A stretch of DNA of 64,000 bases, from assembly GCA_014898425.1 (NCBI GenBank), contig RCSZ01000004.1:930001-994000 (forward strand). The letters run 5' to 3'. The notes below the pieces were generated by a model. The model worked only from the letters and a program-made list of their open reading frames with translations. It was not told where the DNA came from and ran no database searches. The translations under genes and the position numbers were made by a program. Source of the DNA: Botryotinia globosa (lineage: Eukaryota > Ascomycota > Leotiomycetes > Helotiales > Sclerotiniaceae). Positions 49,919-61,309 of the stretch are shown here, one piece after another. Every line of letters begins with the position of its first letter. Position 1 is the stretch's first letter.

Positions 49919-50320
49919 GAAGGAGAAAAAGAAGGAGAAAAGAAGGAGAAAAAGAAGGAGAAAAGAGGGAAAGGGGGGAGGGGGAGGGAGAGCGGAAGAG
50001 GGGGAGAGAAGCGAAAAGCGAGAGGGGAAGAAAGAGGAGGAGGAGAGGAGAGGAGGAGGAGGAGGAGGGGAGGAGGAGAGGAGGAGGAGGAGGAGGAGTA
50101 GGAGGAGGAGGAGAGGAGAGGAGAGAGGAGGAGTAGGAGGAGGAGGAGGAGGAGGAGGGAGGAGAGGAGAGAGAGAGGAGGAGAGAGGAGAGGAGGAGAG
50201 AGGAGGAGGAGAGGAATGAAGATAGGAGGAGGATTAAGGAGATTATTAGTGAGGAGGAGGAGGAGGAGGATGAGGAGGATGAGGAGGAGGAGGATGAGGA
50301 TATGAGGAGGAGGAAGGAGT
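49919..50320. repeat. GA-rich (GGA) tract, about 400 bp
   Basis: Almost entirely purine on the plus strand, moving from GGAGAAAAA to GAGGAGGAG units. Long open frames here are products of the repeat, not genes. Confidence 0.93.
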
Positions 50321-50335
50321 ATGTATGATTATATG

Positions 50336-50413
50336 ATTAGTATTATTATAGTATTATTAGTATTATATTATATTATTATTATTATTATATTATTATTATT
50401 ATTATTATTATTA

Positions 50414-50445
<32 letters not shown>

Positions 50446-50484
50446 TATATTATTATTATTATTATTATTTTATTATTATTATTA
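50336..50484. repeat. ATT trinucleotide tract, about 150 bp
   Basis: ATT units with occasional ATAT breaks directly follow the GA tract. Confidence 0.93.
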
Positions 50485-50640
50485 TAATTTTAAAATCTAT
50501 TTTAGAATTCTTGAAAAGAAGTATACTAATATTTAAGTTCTAATATAAAATCTTTTTTGAATAATTTTCTTTTTATACACAGACTATTATATTATAAGCG
50601 AAAGAACTTCGATAAGGATTCCTTATCTTAATATTAGATT

Positions 50641-50948
50641 GTATGACTAATCAATCCTCAATTTATATAAAAAATTATTCAATTCAATATACAATCTTAA
50701 AGAAATCAATAAAAAAGAAAAAAAGGGATAATCTTATTAATTAGAATTCAAGAAATCGATTAATATAATTTTTCTTGAATTATTTCAAAAATGAAATTTT
50801 ATATTTAATTCTACTTTAATAAACTTCAATTTTCAAAATATTTTTTATTAATACCTTAAAGATTAGGTTTGATTACTAATCAATCCCCAGCTTATTTTAT
50901 CAATATCTTAAAGATTAGATTTAATTATTAATTAATTCTCAACTTATA
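50641..50948. repeat. Diverged tandem copies of the palindrome's flank, with RIP-like changes
   Basis: The block 50,641-50,800 matches 50,925-51,100. A shorter unit at about 50,854-50,897 matches 50,904-50,948. Differences are mainly C/T and G/A (for example GGTTTGATTACTAATC against GATTTAATTATTAATT), as expected from repeat-induced point mutation. Confidence 0.7.
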
Positions 50949-50968
50949 TAAGAAACTATTCAATTCAG

Positions 50969-51300
50969 TACACAACCTTAAAAAAATTTAAAAAAGAAAA
51001 AGAAAAAGAAAAAGAAAAGAGATAATTTTATTAATTAGAATTCAAGGAATCGATTGATATAATTCTTTTTGAATTATCTCAAAAATTAGAATTTATATTT
51101 ATTATTGAAATATTAGAATAATAAAAGATTAAATATTAAAAGCGATTTATTATTCGAATTTATTGAAATATTTCAATAATAAATATAAATTCTAATTTTT
51201 GAGATAATTCAAAAAGAATTATATCAATCGATTCCTTGAATTCTAATTAATAAAATTATCTCTTTTCTTTTTCTTTTTTAAATTTTTTTAAGGTTGTGTA
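50969..51300. repeat. Near-perfect long palindrome, arms of 146 and 134 bp
   Basis: The left arm (50969-51114) and right arm (51167-51300) are inverted copies. The only difference I see is two extra AAAAAG units in the left arm. The spacer is 52 bp. A single strand or transcript would form a hairpin of more than 130 bp. The element type is not identified. Confidence 0.92.
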
Positions 51301-51776
51301 TTAGATTGAAAGTTTTATTTTAATATATATATACCTCTAAATTCTAAATACATTTTTAGCTTAGGCAGAAATCTATTTTTGGGGTTTTGGCCAAATGCGC
51401 GTTATAGGCCTCGGTATGGTTACTAATAAGAAGAGAAAGAAAGATTATTACAATGATTTGAAAACAATTTTCAACTATTACATCTAAATATATGTTACTA
51501 TGCAAGTCCCCTACCCCGGTTTATCGCTATTCCTTTATTCCGAACACTTTTATTGTCAAAACTAATCATTCTCAAAATTCTTGATATATCATACTCGTTT
51601 ATATTTTCGAGATCTTTGATAAACATGAATTTTGTCTACCTCGCTATAATTATTAGTTAGCCCGATCATGCCAGGAGGCACGAAACCGAGAAAATTATTT
51701 TAGTCATTGTAGTATTCCGTGAAGGGAAAAAAGAAAGCAGGGATTCTTCCTCTCTTGGATATGGCTAACTATCCAT
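51301..51776. other. Intergenic region
   Basis: AT-rich at first, then ordinary composition. Nothing is recognised. Confidence 0.45.
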
Positions 51777-52151
51777 AGGAGAAAAAACAGATGGAATTTG
51801 ATCATTTCTACAATGTCTTTATAACTCAATTGTTCCTTCTGAAGACCATATCGTTGGTTTGAGAAGGATACAGATGATGTAGCACCTGTAGTGGTAGGTC
51901 CTACATGTTAATATTGTATTCTGTCTCAAGAGCTAGCTGTGTAAAGAGATAATAGTCGGCTTTTAAATCAAGGCTTCTGAAAGAGTGAGTCTCTTTCGCA
52001 TTCGCTTACGTAACGCAGTAGTTACAGTATAATGGGTTGAAGTTATTCACATATGTTCGTTCATACAGAGTTTGTGATCGATTTTTAATTCAATTTATCC
52101 ACAAGATTCAACAGAAATTTAAAGAGTCAAATTCCGCCTGTTGTTTCTCCT
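51777..52151. mobile_element. MITE-like element, copy 2 (375 bp)
   Basis: The left end AGGAGAAAAAACAGATGGAA and the reverse complement of the right end (AGGAGAAACAACAGGCGGAA) form terminal inverted repeats of about 25 bp with few mismatches. It is related to 7437-7665 in both ends, but the middle is about 150 bp longer. No obvious target duplication and no coding capacity. Confidence 0.6.
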
Positions 52152-52296
52152 TGAACATCATCGGCCATCGATCGAATCAGATACATCATTAGATTCGATA
52201 TCCGAACATCAATGCTACCCATTGGTATTGTATTCTCAGTACCTGGTCCTCAAAATACAAGGCTAACATAACATGTCCCCTTATTTTCCCTACATC

Positions 52297-55117
52297 TTAA
52301 AAATCTTCCCGAACCTCATGTCGAGACAACTCATCTAATTTCTCCTTCAACTCTCCAACTGCAGGACTCACACTCTCGCTACTCTTTAATGTCATCACCG
52401 CTCCCTTCTGTGCAATCTCAATCAATCCATCTCCCAATTCACATCCTCTCGCTAATCCCGATATTAGGACACCCATAAATGTATCACCAACCCCATTCAC
52501 ACTAACCACATCACTCTCTTCCACCTTCTCTGCCGCTGAGAATAATCTCATATATACACCACCCACTTCTTCATTTCCATTAGTACAACGTGATAGAATA
52601 TACGGAGCATGATCCGGATCTCGAAGTCGTGGATCGGTAGGCGATAATATAGAAGTCAGCAAAACTCCTTGGGAACCAAGCTTAGTGAGAATAGTTGGGA
52701 TGTAAGGAAGTATTTGAACAGCTTTGACGGGAATCCCTTGGTCAGTGAGATCTCTAGATGTCATCTGGACGAAACGATCTCGAGCACCGGTGCTAGGAAT
52801 ACCAAGCGCATCGATTGTGTGCCACCATTCGTCCGTCTCGAATTTACCGTGGGAAGTGGCGGCATCGTGCATAGCAGTGAGTTCATGCTCATTAGGAGTT
52901 GCTAGATCCACAACATTTTTCGGGAAGACGGGAAGTTTATTGGCCTTCGGAGATGAGCTGGTAGGGCGTTCAAAGAGACGTGCAGATTTAATGGTTGAGA
53001 CGGGTTCATATGCGATCTTGATGGAAGACGAAGATGATTTCGTGGCGCTCAAGAACTCTTGGATGACTTCCGATTGCCAATTTGCGTCTACAATGACCCA
53101 TTTTGTGCAAGATGTAAGAGACTTCAGTTTACTGTGAATGGTTCGAATGGATGAGTCATTGGATGGCCTAGCAAATATATCCATATCGGCCATGGCTATG
53201 ACGAGATCTTTCTTTCCATCATTAATGGCAACATACTGGGCTGTGCGGTAGTCAGTATCTTTCGAACATATTGTGATATCATCGGTATTGAGTCCATTGC
53301 TTTGCAAGCTTTGTAGTATCGATTTCCCGGCCCTAGTATTATCAGAATCCATTGATGAAACGATTGTGGATAACTCACTGATCATCAGCAATAAACGTAT
53401 ATAGACTGACTGGCTCCTTGCTACTAAGCTGAGCTGCACGTAAGACATTATAACCAACGCCACCTATCGATGAGCGTATTTTTGCGATATTCGATGTATA
53501 CATCTGAGGAGAAGAAGCCCCTGTCGATTGGGTGGTACGAGGAGTATGGTCACAAGCGAGATCGATAGCTATTGAGCCTACAACGACTATGCTGGGCTGC
53601 AGAAAAGAAAGAGTTAGGAAGTAGTAATATTATAAAACGTGAGTTCCTCGAAGAAAACATTGTGGAAGGCGAGGATTATTGCAAACCTTTGAAGTGGAGA
53701 CACTGGAAGAGGATAGTTCTAAGCTAGGGTGATTTGGGTCTATCTTGTTTATATTGGCTGTAGAGGAAGGCCGTGTGAGGACTTTACTAGTGTTTTCCCT
53801 ATGAATATTTATTGAGCGATTTTCAAATATTTGATCCCACGCTTCACTGACCAGCGTTTGGATTCATCTGTTCTTAACCTAGAAAGCTCAACGGCTACTT
53901 TTGTCGCCATTTTGACGTTGGATTCTATCAATGCCCGATTTGCTGCAGTACTATTGCCCTTTGTAAGTTCTTTGATCCTTGCCAAAATGAAGGGAGTATT
54001 TGAATGGCCATGGAAACCCTGTTCGGCGGCTTCTTGGACTGCTTGATCGATTGCCTTGTCAATTTCAGACTTGGGAAGGGAGAATTCTTCAGGAATTGGA
54101 TTTGCAAAATGAAAACCACTAGCAGATCTAAAAAAGTCCTGGGCATCTACTATTGTTAATCATCGCTTACTGGTGGAGATTGACGAGGGATAGAGTCAAA
54201 ACTTACAGATAACGGCAGCAGCTTCTTCAGCGTTTTGAACAACCATAGGACTTTTAACACCACTATCACGAGTGAAAAATGCCGGATAGTCGATCGGTCC
54301 GGTACGTCCATCTGCAAATGTGAAGACGCCGGCCCCTTGAGTCTCTAGATACTCCAATGTCCGAGGAATATCTAGAAAGCTTTTACAGCCACTGCTGATC
54401 ACGGCAACTGGGGTACGTCCAAGTTCAGTGAGGTCGGCAGAAATATCCATGCTGTCCTGACCTCCACGATGAACGCCACCTAGACCACCAGTTCCGAAGA
54501 CACTGATTCCAGCTTTACGTGCTAAAATCATGGTACCAGCAATTGTAGTACCACCAGTAATTTTGCGTCCAGTGATCCCCTAATTACAGTTAGTCCATTG
54601 TCAGTCTTACCCAGAAAAATATAGTTTGTTAAAAAGACGGATCACCACAGAAACTACTACTTACCATTCCCAAAATATAAGGTAAATCTCTACGAGAAAC
54701 CTTCATAGTCTCCGGTTTACCAGCGGCAGATGCAATAGCAATCAACTCCTCCTTGTTTAATCCCACACGTGCAACACCGTCCAAAATTCCAATTGTTGCC
54801 GGAATTCCTCCATTAAGACGAACAACATCCTCTAAATCGAGGGCCAACTTGACATTATCAGGATATGAATATCCATGAGTATAAATGGTGGTTTCCAAAG
54901 CTACAACTGGTTTCTCATAACTCGTAGCCTCTCTCACTTCCTCAGATACCTTGAAGAGTCTCCCCTCAGCATCCCCAAAGCCCGGCCTTTGAGATCTCTT
55001 TTGATAACTGCCACGCCCTTGATTAGAGGGGTTGCTGAAATGGCACTTGGATAATAAGGTGCTGGTCGACACCGAAGAGATTCGGATCCCACGTGTGGGC
55101 CGGAGTATGGAATTCAT
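52297..55117 (-). CDS. Fused pseudouridine-5'-phosphate glycosidase / PfkB pseudouridine kinase
   Basis: Six exons: 54665-55117, 54207-54579, 53879-54146, 53687-53798, 53379-53596 and 52297-53332. The introns are 46-90 nt. All joins keep frame and give 819 residues. Residues about 55-365 match bacterial PsuG (YeiN): 'KPVVALETTIYTHGYSYPDN', 'GTGGLGGVHRG', 'SSGCKSFLDIPRTLEYLET', 'DYPAFFTRDSG'. Residues about 400-819 are a PfkB-type kinase like PsuK (YeiC), with 'SIGGVGYNVLRAAQL', 'DYRTAQYVAINDGKKDL' and the phosphate-binding 'NGVGDTF' (about 754-760). The pair phosphorylates pseudouridine and then splits it to uracil and ribose 5-phosphate. The first ~30 residues are Arg/Ser-rich without acidic residues, suggesting mitochondrial import. 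The exon 3-4 join in the linker is the least certain. Confidence 0.92.
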
Positions 55118-55730
55118 GATGCGAGGTACTCTAACATATAACCGTGAGGATGTAAGATGAGGAATTCAATTATGTACCAGTAAATGAGTCAATCATAAGA
55201 AGATTATATATAGGTATCTTGACGGCCATCTGTTGAGCTTATAACATCCGAGTGTATTTACCAATGAGATGTACGGTAGACAAGATAGTGAGTGGGGTGT
55301 GAATAGAAGCCTGTTAAGGTTACTGATAATCTTATTTTCACGTGATCAACATGTGACACCTCGAAAGGTTTGAAAGGATTTTCGACAGGTGAAGTGCCAT
55401 CGAGAAGTAAATTCAAGCAATACAATCAATATATTTGATACAAGCCAAGTCTCAATCAAACTTTGATTGGACTTCTTCTTTGAGATTTCGGATACAGTAG
55501 ACCGAACCAATCAATATGTTGATTTGAACACTGTTTTGCATAATTTATATTAATTCGTATGGAATCTTTCATTCAAGAGATTGGAACGGAAATTTATCCC
55601 CTGGTCGTTATTTCGTATATTGTCATGCTGATATTACTTGTAAACCCAACTGCCCATTCTTCCTTTGACTTGATGTCTTCATTGCTTCATTGATTTTCTG
55701 TACATTCTGGTTGCTGAGCATCTTTTCGCC
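55118..55730. other. Divergent promoter region
   Basis: 613 bp between two divergently transcribed genes. No other gene is seen. Confidence 0.5.
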
Positions 55731-56576
55731 ATGGCGGCATTACAATCCATCATTCTTTTCATTTGTCTCTGCGTTCAAGGTATTTTCTCTCAAGAAATTG
55801 TCAATGGACAAATTTATACTCCTGGTATCGCGATAGTCGATGCGCCGCAACCAAATACACCACTTGGAGGGGGTAAGTTCTAGTAAGCACCTAACTTTGG
55901 ATGTTGCATGTTTTCTAATTGTTTAGATTTTCTACAAGTTGCGCTAGATGTCACCTCAGATGGACAGCTTCAACTTCCACCCTATCCGAAGAATGCTGTC
56001 TCGAAGATCTATAATATCACCATGTTTCTCTCCAGTTATACTACAGGGAAAAACTTTACAATCTCAAATGGAACCGCGACAGCAGGAAATGCGAGCTTAG
56101 GCGAGATCATGGCTCAAGAATCAAGTAGCACAGTCAAACATGTGAATTGGGTTTGGCCGGATTGTCTTGTTGGTGATGGCACATCGGATAAAAACACTGC
56201 AAGGGGGGCATATAATGTGCGTCCTGGATATCCATCCTATGCTTGTGAGCCAACTCTAACAGGCTTGTAGGTTTCCATCCGTCAAAACTTCCGATTGAAT
56301 GGAACTGATCAGTACACAATTTTCGACCTACCAATTCAAGTCACCAACTCTATACCTGAGCAAAGTGATAGACCTTCTTGTGATTCGATCAACAATGATT
56401 TGATTCCCTGGGCCACATTAAACGCGTCGGCAAATAGTTTTACTCGTATTGCAGGAACGGGCATACAAACTACTGGCTCGTCACAGGATGGCATTGGGGC
56501 CGGAAGCTCTATCGATTGGAGAACTGGTGTACATTATGTATGGATAGGAAGTCTGGTTATGATGTTTGCGCTATAA
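55731..56576 (+). CDS. Secreted, probably GPI-anchored cell-wall protein
   Basis: Exons 55731-55872, 55927-56216 and 56271-56576 with 54-nt introns, 245 residues. The N-terminal signal peptide is clear (hydrophobic core 'IILFICLCVQGIF', cleavage near FSQE). 'GQIYTPGIAIVDAPQPNTPL' is a motif I associate with uncharacterised ascomycete surface proteins. About seven N-glycosylation sequons follow (NIT, NFT, NGT, NAS, NGT, NAS and similar). The tail has small residues (GIGAGSS) then a hydrophobic end 'VWIGSLVMMFAL', fitting a GPI signal. The likely location is plasma membrane or wall. The biochemical role is unknown. No catalytic motif is seen. Confidence 0.85.
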
Positions 56577-57282
56577 TTTCTAGAACGTCGAGTCAAGGGT
56601 TAAGGGGGATAGATTCTGTACTAATTTCCAATCTAATTTGAGTTTTCATAATCCACCGACGCATCCGTTTCCGTTGCATTAGTTAGTTTGAGAGCTAACA
56701 ACTCCGTGGCACTGGCGAGCTGATAACTAATTAGCCTACAGCTTCAAGTGTCCTGTAATTATATCCTTCCATAGTAAGCTGGTAAGGTCACTTAGTCTCC
56801 CACAAAGTGCTATCTCTAGACAGCTTTGTTTTCTATATATTGCTAGGTAAGATTTCGGGGCATTCGATTGGAGTCGAAAGAAGCCTCGAAGAGTTTGCCG
56901 ATGGTAAAATCCAGGATAAAAGCAAAGGACGAGAAGCTTGCTAAGTGTTCCAAGGTTATCACATGGATAGCCCCATAATACCTACACCTCTCATGGAGAA
57001 ACATACGCGCTAGACCCCGCTCCCCGCATTTCAAAACTCAAATCCTTTCCTCGGTTGGCAAACTTCATCTATCCTGATTGGCCAGCATGTGCTTTGATAA
57101 ATGCTAAGCCGGATATCTGGAATATTGTAGTCAAGTCAAAGGTAGTGACATTCCTGTCAAGATGTTCTCTTTTCTAACCTTTCATTCCATTGAAACTTCA
57201 TTATCAATTCGTCTCATCGACAAATCCTCATAACTATCAATAATATTACACAGCAGACGGGAAATATGCCAATGCATAACGG
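56577..57282. other. Intergenic region
   Basis: 706 bp of 3' flank and promoter. No gene is supported. Confidence 0.5.
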
Positions 57283-58508
57283 ATGGCTTCCACGCGAGGG
57301 TATAACCTTAAACTCTCTGTACTCGTAGCACCAAAGCTAACACAGCATATAGGTTTCCGAAGCGATTCCCTCGGTAGCCTCATCAAGAAAACGGCATTAA
57401 ATCCCGCTTTTACATTGCTCTTCCTCATTCTAGCTCGTTACACTAAACGGGGAAATGATCTTTCGATTCTTCATGAGACAGCCTTTTCTCGAATTCGAAA
57501 ACTCTTCTATTTTGGGGTTGTCAGACTAGTGTCCAATTATTTTGAAAGAGGCGTGCAGAATAATTGGGTAGATGATGTATATGATTGGAAGAAAGAAATT
57601 GTATTGATCACCGGTGGTGCAGGAGGGATCGGTGGTCAAGTAGTAAAGCTTTTAGCAGAGAAGGATATCACAGTTGTGGTACTAGATGTGATCCCTATGA
57701 CTTTCGAGACGAGTATGTTATTCACCTATCTATTACAGAACCTTTCAATTAGGTAATGCTAACTCCTCCCCAAGCACCAAATGTGCATTACTACAAATGC
57801 GACATCACCTCCCCATCCACCATCGCCACAACCGCAACTCGCATCCGCTCCGAAGTGGGTAATCCCACCGTCCTCATCAACAACGCGGGTGTCGCGCGCG
57901 GAAAAAGCATCCTCGACTCCACCGAAAAAGATATCCGCTTTACCTTTGACGTCAACACGCTCTCGCACTATTTCACCACCAAGGAATTTCTCCCCTTCAT
58001 GATCGACCAAAACCACGGCATGGTCGTCACAATCGCCAGTCTCGCAGCCTATCTCCCCGTCCCAAACATGACCGACTATGCTTCTTCTAAAGCCGCCGCT
58101 CTATCATTCCACGAAGGACTAACCGCCGAGCTCCTCACCAAATATAACGCGCCGAAAGTAAGAACGATAGTCATTAACCAGGGATATACGAAAACAGCAT
58201 TATTTCAAGGATATAAAAATGATGCGACGTTTTTGCTTCCGACGCTGGAGGTGGACACGGTGGCAGAGGAAATTGTGAAGAAGATTCTGAAGGGGAAGAG
58301 TGGGCAGGGCATTTATCCTGGGTTTGGGGTTAGTCTCACGTGGTTGAGAGCGATGCCGGGGTGGTATCAGAATAGAGTGAGGACGAAGGGACAGGATATT
58401 ATGACGAATTGGAAGGGGAGACAGGTGGTGGATGTGGACGAGTTTTATGAGGATAAGGAAAAGGATGGGAAAGAAAAGAGAAAGGGGCTTGAGGAGGAAA
58501 GCGGGTAG
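57283..58508 (+). CDS. Short-chain dehydrogenase/reductase, membrane-anchored (RDH/17-beta-HSD-like)
   Basis: Exons 57283-57712 and 57775-58508, 387 residues. A stop lies two codons before the ATG, which fixes the start. An N-terminal hydrophobic stretch ('AFTLLFLILARY') precedes the Rossmann core. The cofactor motif is TGGAGGIGG, followed by 'LINNAG' and the catalytic Tyr-x-x-x-Lys in 'YASSKAA' with an upstream Ser ('IASLAAYLP'). This arrangement is typical of retinol/steroid-type SDRs on ER or lipid droplets. The substrate is unknown. The intron acceptor is AAG (57774) after a CTAAC branch. Using the nearer TAG or CAG sites would break the frame. The tail is Lys/Glu-rich. Confidence 0.9.
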
Positions 58509-59263
58509 GGTTTTCCTTTGACCTTTCTTTTTTTAATTTTTTTTTTAGGTAGAATTGATGGGCTAATTGATTTAGGTCGACGGTGTTGGTTAATCCTTGA
58601 GTTTGGACGAATGACAATTTGGCTTGTTGTGTTATTGGAAAATCAAAGCTACTGAATCGAATTTGTATTTACCCTTTTGAATGGAGCAATGGAAGCATCA
58701 CTCTAGCTATTCGCAATTAGCATTACGAATTACAGAGCAAATGTTTAGGCTATTCAAGTCTACCTACATGGGCGTACATGACATCTCTCGATAACCTCTC
58801 TATAACACGACGATTCTCATAACTCTTTGTACATGAGCCTCCTGTAACTAGGACAAGGATGAGCAAAGACAAAAGATTGAAATCACAAATAGCTTCACTC
58901 ATTACTTGTCGAAGACCGAAGCATAAAATATCAATCAGACGTAATCATAAGGATATCATTAAATACAGAATAGGTAATCATGAACATTGTAAATTTTTAT
59001 TTATACGTTTGAACACTACTCAATCACTTATCATCACAACTCTCAAGTTGCACGCCCATATAGTACCCAAACAAACCCCAATCATCAATCAGACTAGGCT
59101 TTGAAGCTTTCGTATAACGCCCAGGATATCAACTCTCAAACGCCGGATTCATAAACTAAGAGTTGTGCCTACGACAAAGATAACCTTGACGCCAATCGCT
59201 GGACCAGCGTTTCCTTTTTCCTTAAATGCAATAATGTACTCATACAACAACATATTTTCTTTC
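58509..59263. other. Convergent 3' spacer
   Basis: 755 bp between the SDR gene and RAD21, with no supported gene. Confidence 0.5.
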
Positions 59264-61309
59264 TCAAGCAGAGACAGAGACCATTCTGGATGCTTCCAAC
59301 AAAGGAGCAGTAGCTGAGGGACCGGAGACATTTTCCTCAGCAATTTCACCACCAGCTTCTCTTTCAGCCCAGGCACCCCAAAGACCTCGTTTGCCTCTAA
59401 CACGGATTGGCCCTCCTAGAGAGTTTTCTGGTTGCTCAACCTTAACGGCATCCTTGGTTGCGAGTACCAAAACTTCAAAGAACATCTTGGTAGCATCAGC
59501 TTTGCTTGTTGTACCTTCTGGTAATAAGTCCTGGAAAAGAACGCTGGCCTTCTTGCGCTTGTCTGGGCTGTTGGCTGCCTCATCACCAAATCGTTCACGG
59601 AGAAGATGAACAGCGTGAGTGGTACCGAGCGATACAGGGCCGCTATCCGCAGGGTGTACAAGAGGTGCGGTTGTCTCATCGAATTGGTTGCCTGGGCTTA
59701 CGCTGCGAGCGTCTCCTAAACCGGCGGTAGTGTTGTGTTCGTCATCGTCAATGTTGATATTGAATTCATCATCACCCCCCATCTCAATGATTGTACCATC
59801 GGCAGCAATCATCGTTTCATCCCGACCTAAACCAGCATCACCAGCAAGATTGGCACCAAGATCCTCTTCCTCTCCAAGATCCAAGCGTGGTGATTTGTTA
59901 GCACCTGGTTCTTGCTCACCATCCACATCAGTAACACCACCATCACGCTTACGCTTCAAGTCTCCTGTCCTACGAACAGCATCGAGTGAAAGCATTCCAC
60001 GAAGCTCTGGTGCCCAACCCATACTTCTTCCTTCGCCCATAATGTTGGAAACAAAGCCACCATTCTTTTGCATTTCCATTAATGCCAAAAGTTGAGGATC
60101 GCGGGGAAGGAAAGACTGGGGACGTAAAATAGCCTCGTGATTCTTCTGCAATTCTTGAATAGCATGCTTAGAAATGGTAGTATCGTCGTCAGGCATCAAA
60201 GGTTTGAATTTTCTAGCACGTTGAGCTGGTTGGCGAAAGATTGATTGTTCTGTCTCATCTTCTGGTGCGAATAATCCAGATCCCTCTCTTTGTTGCTGAT
60301 TTGCCTCGACTTCGGCAACAATGGTTTCGTCGATATCTGAAAGTGGCGATTCGGAAATGCGAAGGCGCTCGAGTTCTGGAGCACGTGGAAGAGCAGAGAT
60401 ATCTGGTTCTCCACCGATGTTGAGCATGTCAATATCCCCATCATCATCACCGATGTGGAATCCAACATCGTCATTACCAAATCCGAGGTTGATTGAATTT
60501 TCACGATCTCCATCATCAAAGACATCCTTTGCTCGTGGTTGAATATCCAATTCACTGAGTAAGTCATCTTCAACAGCTCTTGCGGCTGGTGCATCTCGTC
60601 CGAATTCAAGACTGATATCAGCTCCAGATCTATCAGCTCCAGTCGCCTTGGGATTTATATCGTCGAGTCCAAAATCAAGACCCAAATCAAGATCATCGTC
60701 TAATGGTTCTAAAGCAAGCTCATCGTCATCTGCGTTGTTATCTTCGACGCTATTTTGTAAGAATTGACTATTGTTGAACTCGTCCTGCAAGTTGATGTCA
60801 CGGCTAGCACCTCTTCGTTTGCGACCTAATGCCGATTCTTCGTCCAATTGGGAAAAAAGGAATGATGCATCAGGCATCGGTGGCATTTCGAGATTATCTC
60901 CTTCAGTAAGCATATCAGGAAGCATAAGAGCATCACGAGAAGGCATATGTAGTCCGGCGGGAATATCATTGTTGCCGGAGAGACGGAAGGCCTAGGTTGA
61001 AAAGGTCAGTATTTGCATTGAAGCTATCGAAATATTAAAACGTACCATTTTAATCTTTATGAGAGCTTCATTACAATCATCCAGTAAATAACGCGCTTTT
61101 CGACTATAAATTCTAACCACTCCTAGCAACAGTTGACCACTTAGACGTAGAGCCATTGGTGCTTGATTGGGTGTGACGATAGCTTCAACACTATCCTTGA
61201 CGCTGGCTTGTAGAATATGATTTTTTGACAACTTGCGCTCTAAATTTGCCGAAAGCCAGACACGAGCCAAAGGCCCTGTCTTGCTCAACAAAGTCTCTGA
61301 ATAAAACAT
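59264..61309 (-). CDS. RAD21: Cohesin kleisin subunit Rad21/Scc1
   Basis: Exons 61046-61309 and 59264-60991 with a 54-nt intron, 663 residues. The N-terminal kleisin domain, which binds Smc3, starts '[20 protein letters not shown]' and includes '[20 protein letters not shown]'. The middle is long, acidic and disordered (many D/E runs, '[11 protein letters not shown]'). The C-terminal winged helix, which binds Smc1, contains '[19 protein letters not shown]'. Rad21 closes the cohesin ring and is cut by separase at anaphase. 'ELERLR' (around residue 255) resembles the E-x-x-R separase pattern, an inference only. The order and the mitotic-type middle favour Rad21 over the meiotic Rec8. It is divergent from the PMR1 gene. 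Confidence 0.94.

Noticed and set aside
49897..50136. Long Arg/Glu-rich open frame
   Set aside because: It is a translation of the GA-rich tandem tract, with no protein-like complexity.
50321..50536. Open frame of Ile/Leu/Tyr runs
   Set aside because: It is a translation of the ATT tract.
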